NCBI GenBank assembly: GCA_022925895.1
Contig: JAKSYS010000215.1
Location: forward strand, 1-64,000
Length of the DNA stretch: 64,000 nucleotides
From: Fragilaria crotonensis
Lineage: Eukaryota; Bacillariophyta; Fragilariophyceae; Fragilariales; Fragilariaceae
Direction: 5' to 3'
Part shown: positions 31,850 through 44,120 of the stretch, piece by piece
Position numbering within the stretch: position 1 is the first letter of the stretch
Layout of the letters: every line of letters begins with the position of its first letter
The notes under the pieces: model-generated
Database searches by the model: none
Told to the model about the DNA's origin: nothing
The model's input: the letters and a program-made list of their open reading frames with translations, nothing else
Program-made: the position numbers and the translations under genes

Positions 31850-33500
31850 TCCTTCCTGCCTACAGAACTGGCTTGGCACTGATATCGGATATGGATGCGG
31901 AAATGTTGCTGATTGGCACACGCACAACAGATGGACACAGTCCCTGCTGATGTGCCTGCCACAGTTGTGGGTGAGGACACGCCTAAGAACCACATGCATG
32001 GGGTCCTCTTGGTGTGCAGAGTTGGCCTTACATTGAAGGTTTTGGTTCAATCGAAGACAATGCAATGATTAGTGGTGACACGGATGCAACCGAAATGACC
32101 GAGCACCATATGGTGGTGTCCCTGTGGCAGGTAGAGTCATTCTCAGGACACTACAGATCAAGCATATTCAGGCATTGGTCTTCTGAGTGGTGGACCACCA
32201 TAAGTGTGGCCTTGAAGATGACCCAAAAAACACAGAACATTAGATGACTGAAATGTTGGTTAGTTAGGAAAACAAGCAAAGACAAACTTTGAGAAGATTT
32301 GACAAGGACACGGGCATCTACTACATGACTGTGTCACTGACCTTGATTGACCCATACTGGATCATGTCTGCAGGTACGCTGGGATGCATTGAGTATCCAC
32401 AGAATGTGGCACTCACCCATTTGAACTTCCTGGCCATGTTCATCCAAATACTCCAGAAGTACTGCGCTGATGCAAAAGGTCAGGGCATGACAACAACCAA
32501 TGGTGCATCCAACAACAATACCTCAGGTGAAGAATATCCTCACATCACATGCATACTATGTCACATCATCTCAACATGCATACAGTACGTCCTGGACAAG
32601 CGCACACGCATAATCACTGGCCACCAACCCTCGGCACCCTTCTGCAAGTTCTATGGTGATGTACCTTCGCACTTTGGCATTGTCGATCTCATGCGCTCGG
32701 TTAAGCAGGCCGATTGCGGATCCAAAGCTCAAGAAGGGTAACTTGGATGGCCTGCTTCTGACACTTGAAAGCATCTGGGTTGACTACCAGAACAAGAACA
32801 AGGTTGAGCAGCTCAGTGCACACAGACCATCAGCCAAGCATTGAATTGAGGCAGTCAACTTCACCATGATCCTGCTGGTTGAGATTTCCCGCTTGTTCCT
32901 GACACCCTTCAAGATAGTGTCCAAGACACTTGAGACGAACAATGAGGCAACAATACATTTGTCATGTTACAGTTGCCAGAAGCTCCTGCTGAACTGTGTG
33001 GCTGTCAATTATGATCAAGAGGTGCCACCAATTGTTGGTGGGGTCTTGACCATGACAACAACCCCAGCAGACAGTAATGGTATCAAAGCAATCAAATCCC
33101 ATATTCACAGCCAGGCCATGGAAACAAGTTCATCCTCCACCCAATCCACTTTGCTGGTGCATTTCTTGATCCCCAACAGAAGATCCGACTTGCTGCAATT
33201 GGCCTGAGTGATGATGACATAGCTGCCAGCATCACCTTCATCAAGAAGAAAATGAGGTTCATCGGCCCTGGCACTTCGTTGCAAACCTGCAACTCGGTTG
33301 CTGCTGGTGCCATTCGAGCTCCAAAGCGCGCCCGAGTTGTCGTTACATCCTCACAGCTGTCACTTGACATGACATGGTTGAGTCTGACGAGCAGGCAGCG
33401 CAGCTTGAGCTGCAGATCATCCTGGAGCTACCTGTCTGAGTATCAATCACATCGGATTGACCAGATCACTACCGAGTGTATGAATGCGTTGGGTGGCGGC
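31850..33500 (+). mobile_element. Decayed hAT-superfamily DNA transposon (transposase remnant)
   Basis: Read across several frames, the plus strand shows the hAT transposase core in order: a FDKDTGIYYMTVSLTLIDPYW segment (about 32300), MTTTNGASNNNT followed by HITCILCHIISTC (about 32490-32580; compare the DNAxNN and CxxHxxN motifs of hAT enzymes), LLTPFKIVSKTLETNNEATIHL (about 32890-32960), IKAIKSHIHSQAME (about 33085) and FHPIHFAGAFLDPQQK (about 33140-33180). The frame changes repeatedly and stops interrupt it, so it is dead. I found neither terminal inverted repeats nor an 8-bp target duplication, and no clear BED zinc finger; the ends given are approximate. Confidence 0.75.
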
Positions 33501-34084
33501 TTGGTGATGCGGTGGAAATTGCAGGCTGCTCGCTGGCCCATTCTGGCTCCCTCGCGTTACGAGGTCGGTCCTGGCGGTCTCGGCCTCCAGTGCAAAGTTG
33601 GAGCACAACTTCTCGGAAGTCGGTAATCACCTCTCAGCAAGAAGCGCAGTGGACTCAAGCCCAAGATGGTCAACACACTCACAATCATAAGCTCCAATGA
33701 GACTTGAAGCAGGGAGCCCAGTTTCAAGAAACATGATAAACAGCTTGAGTATAATGCCTTCTTCACACTGGTACATACTCAAGAAATTTATATGTGTTGT
33801 TACAATCATACTCCGAGTACATAGTACCAGTACTGCTAAGTTTCATCCATGGATACTACAGTACAAGTACCTGGTACCTATAGCACAGTAGGACAAAATT
33901 ACTGTGTTGAAATTCAACTAGAAGATTATGACCGTTAATTCGTACTGTTCATTGTACAGTACATTGAACTCTAGGCAAATAATATATATTGTGGTCCTAC
34001 TATTCTTCTCAGTTTACTTCGGATTTGGGCGCGGCTCCGACGTCATCATGATTCAAAACAGCACCGTAATAATGGAGTACTTAC
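33501..34084. other. Intergenic, AT-rich
   Basis: No gene recognised. GTACTGT/ACAGTAC words cluster around 33820-33970. Confidence 0.45.
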
Positions 34085-34687
34085 AGTACCACATACAAAG
34101 TGCCTGGAGCCGTTTCGACCGCTGGAGCCGTTAAACGGGGTTTTTTCGACTCCTCCTACAAAGAAGTCACTCAATTTCAAGAATTCAATGGACATAAGCA
34201 CAGCCGAGTTGATCTCTGATATGCAATACAGCAATGTCATCTAGAGCGGTTAACGAACCGATTAGTAAACTGGGGTTGTGAATGCAACTGCATGTTGAGG
34301 GTCGGCAATTTTTCACCCCTTCGGGTTTTCACCTCATTGATCGCGTACCACCAATAGGGAAAAACTCTGTAGCAGTAAAAACCTAGTACGAGAAATCATG
34401 GTCGAATGGGGTGAAAAATCTCAACCGATGCCTAAAAAATGTCTTAAGGTACGTATACATTTAAATGAAGTGCCTGGAGCCGATAAATGCAAAATGAGCT
34501 TCGCAAGTTCAGCAACAACTTTGTCAATTCTTGCTTCAGTACAAGAATGATTAATGCACTGGATAGTCAAGAACATTGAGCACTATTTGTAAGCAAACAG
34601 ACTTGAAATCAAAGCATTTTTGAGCGAGATATCTTTAGTCCACAACGGGGTTAAAATAACGGCTCCAGGCACTTTTTATGTGGTACT
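34085..34687. mobile_element. 603-bp element with 30-bp terminal inverted repeats (MITE-like)
   Basis: The left end 34085-34114 (AGTACCACATACAAAGTGCC...) and the right end 34658-34687 are inverted copies over 30 bp with a single mismatch. The word TGCCTGGAGCCG recurs inside at about 34472, and AACGGGG-type words stand near both ends. No open frame of note lies inside, so this is a non-autonomous DNA transposon-like element. No target duplication is obvious. Confidence 0.8.
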
Positions 34688-35192
34688 TCTCGAGACCTCA
34701 TATCATACACATATAAGTATGCACATTGGCTGCACATGGCATTTTCTGCCGTGAAGCCTTGATACGCCATTTACTGTACTGTACGTCGTATTGGGAATTC
34801 GGAGCAGATATACATACAGTATATCGATACACAAGAATATTTTTAAAAAGTGAGCAGAACGTTTGCTATGGACATGGGTACATCATTACGAAATAAATAT
34901 TCTAAATAAATCGCAATGTATTAACATGTATTCTTTTCTGTAAACAAATAACTTCGCAGTATGCTGAGTGCAGGTGAGAGAAATTCCAGTCATCACACTA
35001 TGACATATGCATAGTAGAGAAGGCTGATGGATGACGGAGACTGCACGCTGCAGACTGCAACACTAAAGTAACATCATACCAACACGACGGAGCAGGACCA
35101 GTCAGGAGTGGGAGCTTTGAACTCGCTGCATGTATTCAACGAAGAACAGGATCCTGAATTCCGCGACCATTCGCTCTGAGCGGCAGCTCCGA
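34688..35192. other. Intergenic, 3' flank of the giant adhesin gene
   Basis: AT-rich, no gene seen. It includes the word TACTGTACTGTAC at about 34773 and probably the transcript end of the minus-strand gene. Confidence 0.45.
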
Positions 35193-38100
35193 CTAAGCAC
35201 ACTTCGATGCATACTTCGGAGCTGCGACATTCGTAATCAATGAACACTGCTCTGCTGGAGTCAGCGCCGCGAATCCGACAAGTTTGTCGGGAACAGCTGT
35301 TGGAATGCCTCCGAATTCGGCTCCAGCGTCATTCCACATTCGACCCAGGAAGCAACTATCGATGCATCCCTTATCATCCATCTTTGCGGCACAATTACGC
35401 AATCCATTCATGTGGTTCGCGGAGTACTCTTGAACCCAAATTTTATTGCCCGCAACAAACATGTCCACACGCATATACACACCAATCCTGTTGCCAAGAT
35501 CAAGAGCAATTCCGATCATCTCGTTGAAGAGGCATTGATCAATCGCCGGAACTTCCTTACAGGTGTATAAATCCTTTTTGATCGAGCCCGCCTTGCGCTT
35601 CCCGGTTTCAAAGTCGATGGCAGTGCAGCTTGTTGCGTCGTCCACGTGGCCGACACCACCTGGCTCGAAACATCCAAATGTATCAAGACGGTTCCATTCA
35701 GTGTCCACAACAGCGTAGCAGGGACAGTCGCCGTCGCGACCTTCGACAATATCGATGGCAGCAATGGAGCCGTTGACCACATGGAACTTGTATTCGGTTG
35801 GAAGAGTCTTCCCAACAAATTCTTCAACAATGATCTTGGTTGCTTGCATTTGCGACAGCTCTGCCATTGCGTCAGCATATGTCGTGGTCACTTTCTTGAT
35901 CAAATCGAAGAGTGGATCAGACCGAGCACCAGTACCGGTTTCGTTCACTAAGACAAAAACACCTTGATTTGAATGAAAGTTGGTGGCCTTGATAACGATA
36001 CCATCAAGATCTCTTGTAAAAACCTTGTCCTTTAAACATTGAGACAACCCCGCAACATCCGTTACGCAGCAAAAGATTTCAGGTGAAGGAGCTTGTTGGT
36101 CCACAGAGAGCAGGTACCCCGCGATCTTGTCTTCGAGATATTGAAACCAATACCCATTACTTTCCAATGCTGAAGGATTGCTACGAAATTCTGAAGTTCG
36201 TTGCTGTATACGAGTCGGAAACGAACTCGCCGGATCACAATAATCTGGGGCAACAAGTGAGCACACAGAAATAAAAAATGAGAATGAAAACAACAGACTC
36301 TTACCGACGGAACGAAACGGAGCACACAGCGAACATCCAGGAAACGAGAGCTCTTCGCAGTAATCGGAAGCAAAAACATTCACAGTGTCAACAAAATTGT
36401 TACCGCTATCAAGTTCGCCAGCAGTAACAGTGACATTGAGGATATTCTTGGTGACGTCTACCGGATAGCCAACTGGGTTTGTTTCCACAACAGTATAGTC
36501 GCCTGGAGGAACATCCTTGAAGGCATATTCTCCTGTTGTGGACGTCACAGTCGTCGCAACGACAGTGCCCTTGTCGTCAACGAGGGTGAGCACGACTCCG
36601 ACAAGAGGAACGTCGTTATTGTTGGTGACGTTTCCAATGATCTGCGCCAGGAGGCCCCGCTCATCGACGAAGTTATTGTTGAGGGAGTCCGCAGTGGTAA
36701 CGACGACGCTGATGAGGCTGAGGTTTGCAACTTGATCCGAGTCCCAAACATCCGTGAAGCCCTCCAGGTTGGTCTCTGCGACGAAGTATGTGCCGGGTTC
36801 CACATCGACAAACTCGTAGTTCCCACTGGAGTCAGTGACGGTGGTCCTGAGCACGTCTTTGTTTGCGTTGAGAAGAGCGATGAGTACACTGGCAAGGTTA
36901 ACGTCGCCCGTGTCGTCGTTGTTTGTGTCTTCCTTGACGTTTCCACTGATGACGAAGGTTGCGGTATCAACAAACTTGTTGCCGTCATCCAGTTCGCCGG
37001 CAGTTACTGTCACGTTGATAACATTCTTGTTGACTGATGGGATCAAGTCCGTCGGGTCCTTGTCATCAGTGACATCGTATGCACTGACGTCAACTGGGTA
37101 GCCAACAGGGTTCGTTTCAACAACAGTATAGTTGCCTGGAGGAACATCTCTGAAGGCGTATTCTCCTGTTGTGGATGTCGCCGTCGTCGCGACGACAGTG
37201 CCCTTGTTGTCTGTGAGGGTGATCACGACTCCGACAAGAGGAACATCGCTTTTGTTAGTGACAATACCAGTGATCTGCCCCAACTGTCCCCGCTCATCAA
37301 CGAAGTTATTGTTGAGGGAGTCCGCGGTGGTGATGTCGACGCTGATGAGGTTGAGGTTTGCACCTTGATCCGAGTCCCAAACATCCGTGAAGCCCTCCAG
37401 GTTGGTCTCTGCGACGAAGTATGTGCCGGGTTCCACATCGACAAACATGTAGTTCCCACTGGAGTCAGTGACGGTGGTCCTGAACACTTCTTTGTTTGCG
37501 TCGAGAAGAGCGATGAGTACACTGGCGAGGTTAACGTCGCCCGTGTCATCGTTGTTTGTGTCTTCCTTGACGTTTCCACTGATGACAAAGTTCGCGGTAT
37601 CAACAAACTTGTTGCCGTCATCCAGTTCGCCGGCAGTTACTGTCACGTTGATAACATTCTTGTTGACTGATGGGATCAAGTCCGTCGGGTCCTTGTCATC
37701 AGTGACATCGTATGCACTGACGTCAACTGGGTAGCCAACAGGGTTCGTTTCAACAACAGTATAGTTGCCTGGAGGAACATCCCTGAAGGCGTATTCTCCT
37801 GTTGTGGATGTCGCCGTCGTCGCGACGACAGTGCCCTTGTTGTCTGTGAGGGTGATCACGACTCCGACAAGAGGAACATCGCTTTTGTTAGTGACAATAC
37901 CAGTGATCTGCCCCAACTGACCCTGCTCATCGACGAAGTTATTGTTGAGGGAGTCCGCGGTGGTGATGACGACGCTGATGAGGTTGAGGTTTGCACCTTG
38001 ATCCGAGTCCCAAACATCCGTGAAGTCCTCCAGGTTGGTCTCTGCGACGAAGTATGTGCCGGGTTCCACATCGACAAACATGTAGTCCCCACTGGAGTCA

Positions 38101-41100
38101 GTGACGGTGGTCCTGAGCACGTCTTTGTTTGCGTCGAGAAGGGCAATGAGTACACCGGCGAGGTTGACGTCTCCCGTGTCGTCGTTGTTTGTGTCTTCCT
38201 TGACGTTTCCGCTAATTGCGAGCAGCGTTACTTTAGACGGCGATTCACTGGTGTTTGCGCTTGATCCCTTGCTAGGGGTGCGAGATGGCGATGTGCTTGG
38301 TTTTGAGGATGGGACTGCCGATGGCTGGTACGATGGAGAATCTGACGGCCGCTCATCAACAAAGTCGTTTCCTTCAGAGTTGGTCGAGATCAGATTATCC
38401 GTGATCTTGTTGAGGTCCCCGCCATCAAGGTCCTTAACATCCGAGAACCCATTCAAGTTGGTCTCACTGACAATATACTTTCCAGCTTCAAGATCAACGA
38501 ACTTGTAGTTCCCACTTGAATCAGTGATGGTGGTTCTTATCACGTTATCGTTCGCGTCAAGAAGTGAAATGGGTACGTTGGCAAGGTTGACGTCGCCTGT
38601 GTCGTCGTTGTTGGTGTCTTCCTTGACATTACCACTGATGGTTAGATACAACGTGTCGACAAAGTTGTTACCATCGTCCACTTCGCCGGGGCTTAGTGTG
38701 ACTGGAATCGCACTCTTTTTGATGGACGGAACCAAGTCCGTCGGATCCGTATCGTCAGTGACATCGTATGCACTCACGTCGTCCGGGTAGTCGGTGGGGT
38801 TGGTCTCCTCAACAGTGTAGCTTCCGGCGGGAAGATCATCGAACGAATACTGCCCGCTTGCAGTCGTTATGGTTGTGGCCAGATGGCACCTTGTCGTTTT
38901 CAGGGTGATCACTGCACCGGCGAGTGGAACCTTGACAATGGCATTGTTTGTCACGATACCTGTGATCTTCCCGAGACGCTCGTCGACGAAGTTGTTGCCA
39001 ATGGAGTCGGACGAAACAAGATCGACGGCGACCTTGTTGAGATCTCCGCTGTCGATGTCCGAAACATCGGTGTAGCCACTGAGGTTTGTCTCTGTGACAA
39101 CGTACTTGCCCGGGACAAGACTGTCGAACTTGTAGTTGCCGCTCGTGTCGGTTACGGTGGTTTTGATCACATTGAGGTTTCCGTCGAGAAGGGCAATGAC
39201 GACGTTGGCAAGACTGATGTCGCCGACGTCGTCGTTATTGGTATCTTCCTTGACATTTCCGCTAATTGCGAGCAGCTTTACTTTAGACGGCGATTCACTG
39301 GGGTTTGCGCTTGATCCCTTGCTAGGGGTGCGAGATGGCGATGTGCTTGGCTTCGCGGATGGGACTGCCGATGGCTGGTACGATGGAGAATCTGACGGCC
39401 GCTCATCAACAAAGTCGTTTCCTTCAGAGTTGGTCGAGATCAGATTAACCGTGATCTTGTTGAGGTCCCCGCCATCAAGGTCCTTAACATCCGAGAACCC
39501 ATGTAAGTTGGTCTCACTGACAGAATACTTTCCAGCTTCAAGATCAACGAACTTGTAGTTCCCACTTGAATCAGTGATGGTGGTTCTTATCACGTTATCG
39601 TTCGCGTCAAGAAGTGAAATGGGTACGTTGGCAAGGTTGACGTCACCTGTGTCGTCGTTGTTGGTGTCTTCCTTGACATTACCACTGATGGTTAGATACA
39701 ACGTGTCGACAAAGTTGTTACCATCGTCCACTTCGCCGGGGCTTAGTGTGACTGGAATCGCACTCTTTTTGATGGACGGAACCAAGTCCGTCGGATCCGT
39801 ATCGTCAGTGACATCGTATGCACTCACGTCGTCCGGGTAGTCGGTGGGGTTGGTCTCCTCAACAGTGTAGCTTCCGGCGGGAAGATCATCGAACGAATAC
39901 TGCCCGCTTGCAGTCGTTATGGTTGTGGCCAGGATGGCACCCTTGTCGTTTTTCAGGGTGATCACTGCACCGGCGAGTGGAACCTTGACAATGGCATTGT
40001 TTGTCACGATACCTGTGATCTTCCCGAGACGCTCGTCGACGAAGTTGTTGCCAATGGAGTCGGACGAAACAAGATCGACGGCGACCTTGTTGAGATCTCC
40101 GCTGTCGATGTCCGAAACATCGGTGTAGCCACTGAGGTTTGTCTCTGTGACAACGTACTTGCCCGGGACAAGACTGTCGAACTTGTAGTTGCCGCTCGTG
40201 TCGGTTACGGTGGTTTTGATCACATTGAGGTTTCCGTCGAGAAGGGCAATGACGACGTTGGCGAGACTGACGTCGCCGACGTCGTCGTTATTGGTATCTT
40301 CCTTGACATTTCCGCTGATGATGAGGAGTAATTCATCAACGAAGTCTTTATTTCTGTGTTCATCTCCTCCGAGGACACCGAACACACTTATCTTGCTGAG
40401 GTTGGGTCCTCCGTCCTGGTCTTTTACGTCATAGTAGTACGTAGGGTTCTGTTCGATGACGAAGTAGTCTCCAGCGTCGACGTTTTGGAACTCATAGAAG
40501 CCAGACGAATCTGTGATAGTTGTTCTGATCGTAAGACCATTCTTGTCAGTCAAGGTGATTGAGACGTTCGATAGAGGCACATCGTTCGAAGTTGAGCGGT
40601 CGTTGCCAATATCCTCTGTGACTGTGCCGGAGATTATAGCCACCTTGATGTCGATTGGCGCCTTCACTTCAACAGGATCGAAATTGCTTCCGTCTGCTGT
40701 TGCGAAGTTCGTGATCGCAAAGACCCCGATCATTGGCAAAGCCATATCAGTTGCGGTGACTTCATAGGACCCAGTCCAAGTGAACTTCTCCCCAACTTCA
40801 AGGATGCCGTTTGTTGTCTTGGATTCAACGGGACCGCTCAAAACACTCAGGGAACCTCCAACTGAGGTTATCATGGGGTCGCTCACAGTCAATCCTTAGA
40901 AGTTACCGAAGCCAACATTACTGACAGATATCTCGTAAACGATGACATCACCTGCTTGGTCAACGACAAAGCGAGGATCCTCAGTACCATCTGGATTAAG
41001 AACCTTCAGCACTTGCTTGTTCACCCATGGGTTGGGGAGCGGTACAACGACAGTTCCCAAGTCCATTTCTCGGCTCTGTGAGGAAGCAATGATTTGCGTA

Positions 41101-42662
41101 GAAGACGGATTCTGACCCCACGCCACAGCAATGTCGACGGGATTTCCCGCAGCGACGCCGACGTTGTATGGATCGTTGTCGGCACCACCATTCCTTGCGG
41201 AAAACGCAGCTATCATGGCCCCACTCATGTCAAAGTCAGCGTCGTCTTGAATGAGCAAGGCTTTTAACATTCCCAACGTGAAACTCCTGTCGAAATTCTT
41301 GTCGCCGTCAAAATCCACGAAGATGTATGCGTTGCTGACAGGGGTCACCCAGACATAACTTCGGTGCCGATCGCAATCCTTTGGGTTCTTGCAACTATAA
41401 CCAAGCCCGACGAGAGCTTGAGAAGAAAGGTCGTAGGATGGAATCAATGGGAATCCCCAATCCCAGCCCTGCCCATTGACGTAACCATACTCGTAAAATC
41501 CATTCCCGACCCAGAGATACTTTTCGTCCGCGTCGACCTGAACCAAAGCGTAGAATGGTTTCCCTTCGACGCACGTGAACTTTAGTCCTGTGTAGTCAGC
41601 TCTGTATGCGGACGTTTGCCAATTATTGTTGAAGCCGGTCCCAGAAATGTCAATGGCACCATCCGTATCCGATGATTTACTAACGGTCGAATGAGGTGGA
41701 ATAGAGAACGTTTGACCATTATTATCAATATTTCCGCCGAAGAATTGGATGGTAATCGCTTGGTCATTAGGGTTGCGGAACCAGAATGCAGTGTTTCCAA
41801 AGGTTTCGGCGACAGGTGAAATGTATTCGCTAGACCATTTTTCGCGAGGAATCATGGCATACCAACGCATCTCGTAGGTACTGTCGACATCTCCAGTAAT
41901 GAGACCAACTTGGACCGGATAATCCGAAGTGACCACATCGCCTTCGTTCACCTGGAAGATGAGGTTGTCACCTACGTCGATAGTGGTTGTGATTGATGCA
42001 CCTCCGGGGGTCGAGGGATAGGTAACGGTAGTACCACTTTTACTTGCCATTACGTGGAACGAGCTCATCTCAAACGCGGATGTGATACTGACGGTATTCT
42101 GGCCAACCGGAGCGACGTAGTTCATCCCCCAAACCTCCACGTTGAAGACCTCCACAGCGCCGGCCATGAGGGAGCCTGCATTACCAGGGTACGCCGAGCG
42201 CGTAATGGCGATTGGCAAAGTGGCAGACACCCGATCTTTCCCATCGAAGAAGAGGACTTGACTGTCACGTGGAATTGGAACATTGTTCTGGAGAATGATG
42301 GCTTGGCCTCCATGTAATACATCTCCAGCGTTTGACGTGACTCCAGGTGCTGCACCGTTCGCTAGGTTGCCGTCTCCCCAGATCTGAGTGGTGCTCTGAG
42401 TTGGGTTTGCAGGATCAGACTCGTATCCATCTTCCCATTGGTCGTAAACGATTTTCGTCCCATCAGCTGCGATCGTGATGGAAATAATCGTGGTCACGGG
42501 GCTTCTGGCTCCGAGGGTAGCATTATTGTTGATCAGTTGAAAGGAGTTGAGGAGATCCGCCTCGGGCAAGGGGACAAAATAGGTCTGAACAAGCGATAGT
42601 CGGGAAAGCACGAAAGAGGGTGCGAAAGCGCACAGGAGAATCACTCTCAAAGAAAGTTTCAT
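35193..42662 (-). CDS. Giant secreted adhesin: bacterial-type N-terminal domain, 13 SdrD_B-like modules, C-terminal TupA-like ATP-grasp
   Basis: Minus strand, ATG at 42662, one 60-nt GT-AG intron (36245-36304); about 2470 residues. Residues 1-20 are a signal peptide (MKLSLRVILLCAFAPSFVLS). Residues 21 to about 560 form a domain known to me from large bacterial surface proteins (YFVPLPE, IVYDQWEDGYESD, TQIWGDGN, IAITRSAYPGNAG, VGLITGDV). A DUF11-like segment (VIVYEISVSNVGFGNF ... LTVSDP) follows. Then come thirteen SdrD_B/Cna_B-like modules (SGNVKEDTNNDD..., DSSGNYKF, GKYVVTETNL, NNFVDE), with two Ser/Pro-rich linkers. The last 300 residues resemble TupA-like ATP-grasp (IVIKATNFHSNQGVFVLV, IVEEFVGKTLPTEYKFHVVNG, VYMRVDMFVAGNKIWVQEYS). 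A TAA at 40896-40898 interrupts the DUF11-like segment in frame, one codon before coding resumes. It could be a nonsense allele, a sequence error or read-through. The modular build suggests cell-surface adhesion; the bacterial look suggests lateral transfer (inference). Confidence 0.8.
36402..38215 (-). repeat. 633-bp tandem coding repeat, about three copies
   Basis: Equivalent positions recur at 36732, 37365 and 37998, a strict 633-bp period. Each copy encodes a pair of SdrD_B-like modules (about 211 residues) and is nearly identical to the next. The first copy (3' end of the gene) is shorter and more diverged. Boundaries are approximate. Confidence 0.85.
38211..40320 (-). repeat. 1.05-kb tandem coding duplication
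   Basis: 38211-39260 is repeated at 39261-40313 with only scattered differences. Each copy encodes a Ser/Pro linker and three SdrD_B-like modules. One copy has lost three single bases within about 20 bp, so that the frame is restored after a stretch of changed residues. Confidence 0.88.
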
Positions 42663-43534
42663 ACTGCCAATCGCTGAGAAAATGTTTGTGCAAACAATCG
42701 TAGCAACCGAACGAGGGGTTCCTTTCTCCTTGACGGTTTACACCAACAAAGTTAATAACCTAGTTATCGATTCTTCACTCTAGGAAAGGCAGAATGGCGG
42801 AATTAAGAATCAATAACGCGCGAAGATGGATGAAAGGATCAAACGTAAGGTATTGTTTATCAACTTTGTTCCCTTACCTTCCAGCTTCGTGTTAACAGTT
42901 CGGGAAAGAACACAGGTTTTTGTGAGAGTTTCGACGACTCCTTTCGGCACTGAGAAGTGTAGGACGTATGTAGAAAATGGGATTTGATGCAGGCATCTAC
43001 CGAATGACCTCTGTAATAAGCCAGGGCTGCAGAAATGTCCTTGACTGGTCCAGCTATGTGTATTTCCGCAAAACGTCAATTTCAGGAACACAGACAGGAA
43101 CACAGAGACTTCGTTTGCTCCTCGTGTATTGGATTATGGATTTCGTACAAGTACAGATATTGCGGGGCACACTATGTTGCGCGGTATATTCATACACAGC
43201 AATTCAAAATCCCAAGACTACGGCGTGCGTTTGACGAATTAATCCTCACTATATTTACTAAAACGCTGTTCCCCATGGAACAGGAAATGGGATCATATAT
43301 GAGCCGGTCATCGATCATCGGACATTGGGTCATTCGACATCATGGAATTGAGCGCGCCGTCATTTATGGACATCGGAAACCCACTCCGAAATCCGATTCT
43401 CCGATCGTTACATACAGTACCTGGTAATCGTGAAAAAAAGTCGGGGCCACGACGCACGACGCAAGAGGACAGGAGTCTCGGTAGAGTAGATTGCGTACCA
43501 GTAGTACAGTACTGGACTACAGTAAATGGAACAG
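42663..43534. other. Intergenic between adhesin gene and LTR element
   Basis: No gene recognised. Presumably carries the promoter of the adhesin gene next to 42662. Words of the CAGTAC/GTACTG type occur near 43415 and 43505-43515. Confidence 0.45.
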
Positions 43535-43539
43535 GCGAA
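43535..43539. repeat. Target site duplication GGCGA, left copy
   Basis: GGCGA directly precedes the left LTR and is repeated at 51589-51593 directly after the right LTR. Confidence 0.85.
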
Positions 43540-44120
43540 GTCGAAGTACACGGCGTGATCAAGGCTGCGTACTAGTTCGTAGAAATCCGGGTTCGGTCAA
43601 ACGTAGAGTTTTAATTCTAGAGTTGTTTAACTTATGAGCTTATTTTTAGGTTTCACTTTGAAGGAACCAATTCAATCCAGGTCCGATTGAATCTTGCAGA
43701 TCTACTTTCGCGAAGTTAGAGGGTTGTGGGAGTGAACATTCAAAGCCTTCATCCCACTGATAAGGGCATTGAAATGTCAGCTCCAACTCCGCCGTCACGC
43801 GAATTGACAGTCGCAACAACTGTTGCAACATGGCCAGACTTAGCCAACATGATGAGGACACATGTTGGAAATTAGTTGGCACATGAAGGAAATTGCAGTT
43901 GAATTGCACTGGGTTAATGTGGACAAATTGTTGTTGTAGAAAAGGAGGTTATGAGGGCGGAAAGCAGTCCGGGACAACTGTAGTTTTGTACTGGCGATTC
44001 GCCGTATACAGTTGGCGTGAGAATCTTCGTATCCAAAGCCGGATGGGACTCAGCTGGCGGGGACGAAATTTCAACGTCAATAACGGCACAATAACAGCTG
44101 TCAGCTGCTGTACCTTGACT
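43540..44120 (-). repeat. LTR, 3' copy of the Copia element
   Basis: 581 bp, direct repeat of 51003-51588. Its ends are AGTC...GACT rather than the usual TG...CA. Confidence 0.92.

Noticed and set aside
40893-40910. A 12-nt GT...AG micro-intron that would remove the in-frame TAA of the adhesin
   Set aside because: GTAACTTCTAAG would restore the frame, but 12 nt is far below any spliceosomal intron, and the alignment length is right with one residue in place of the stop.
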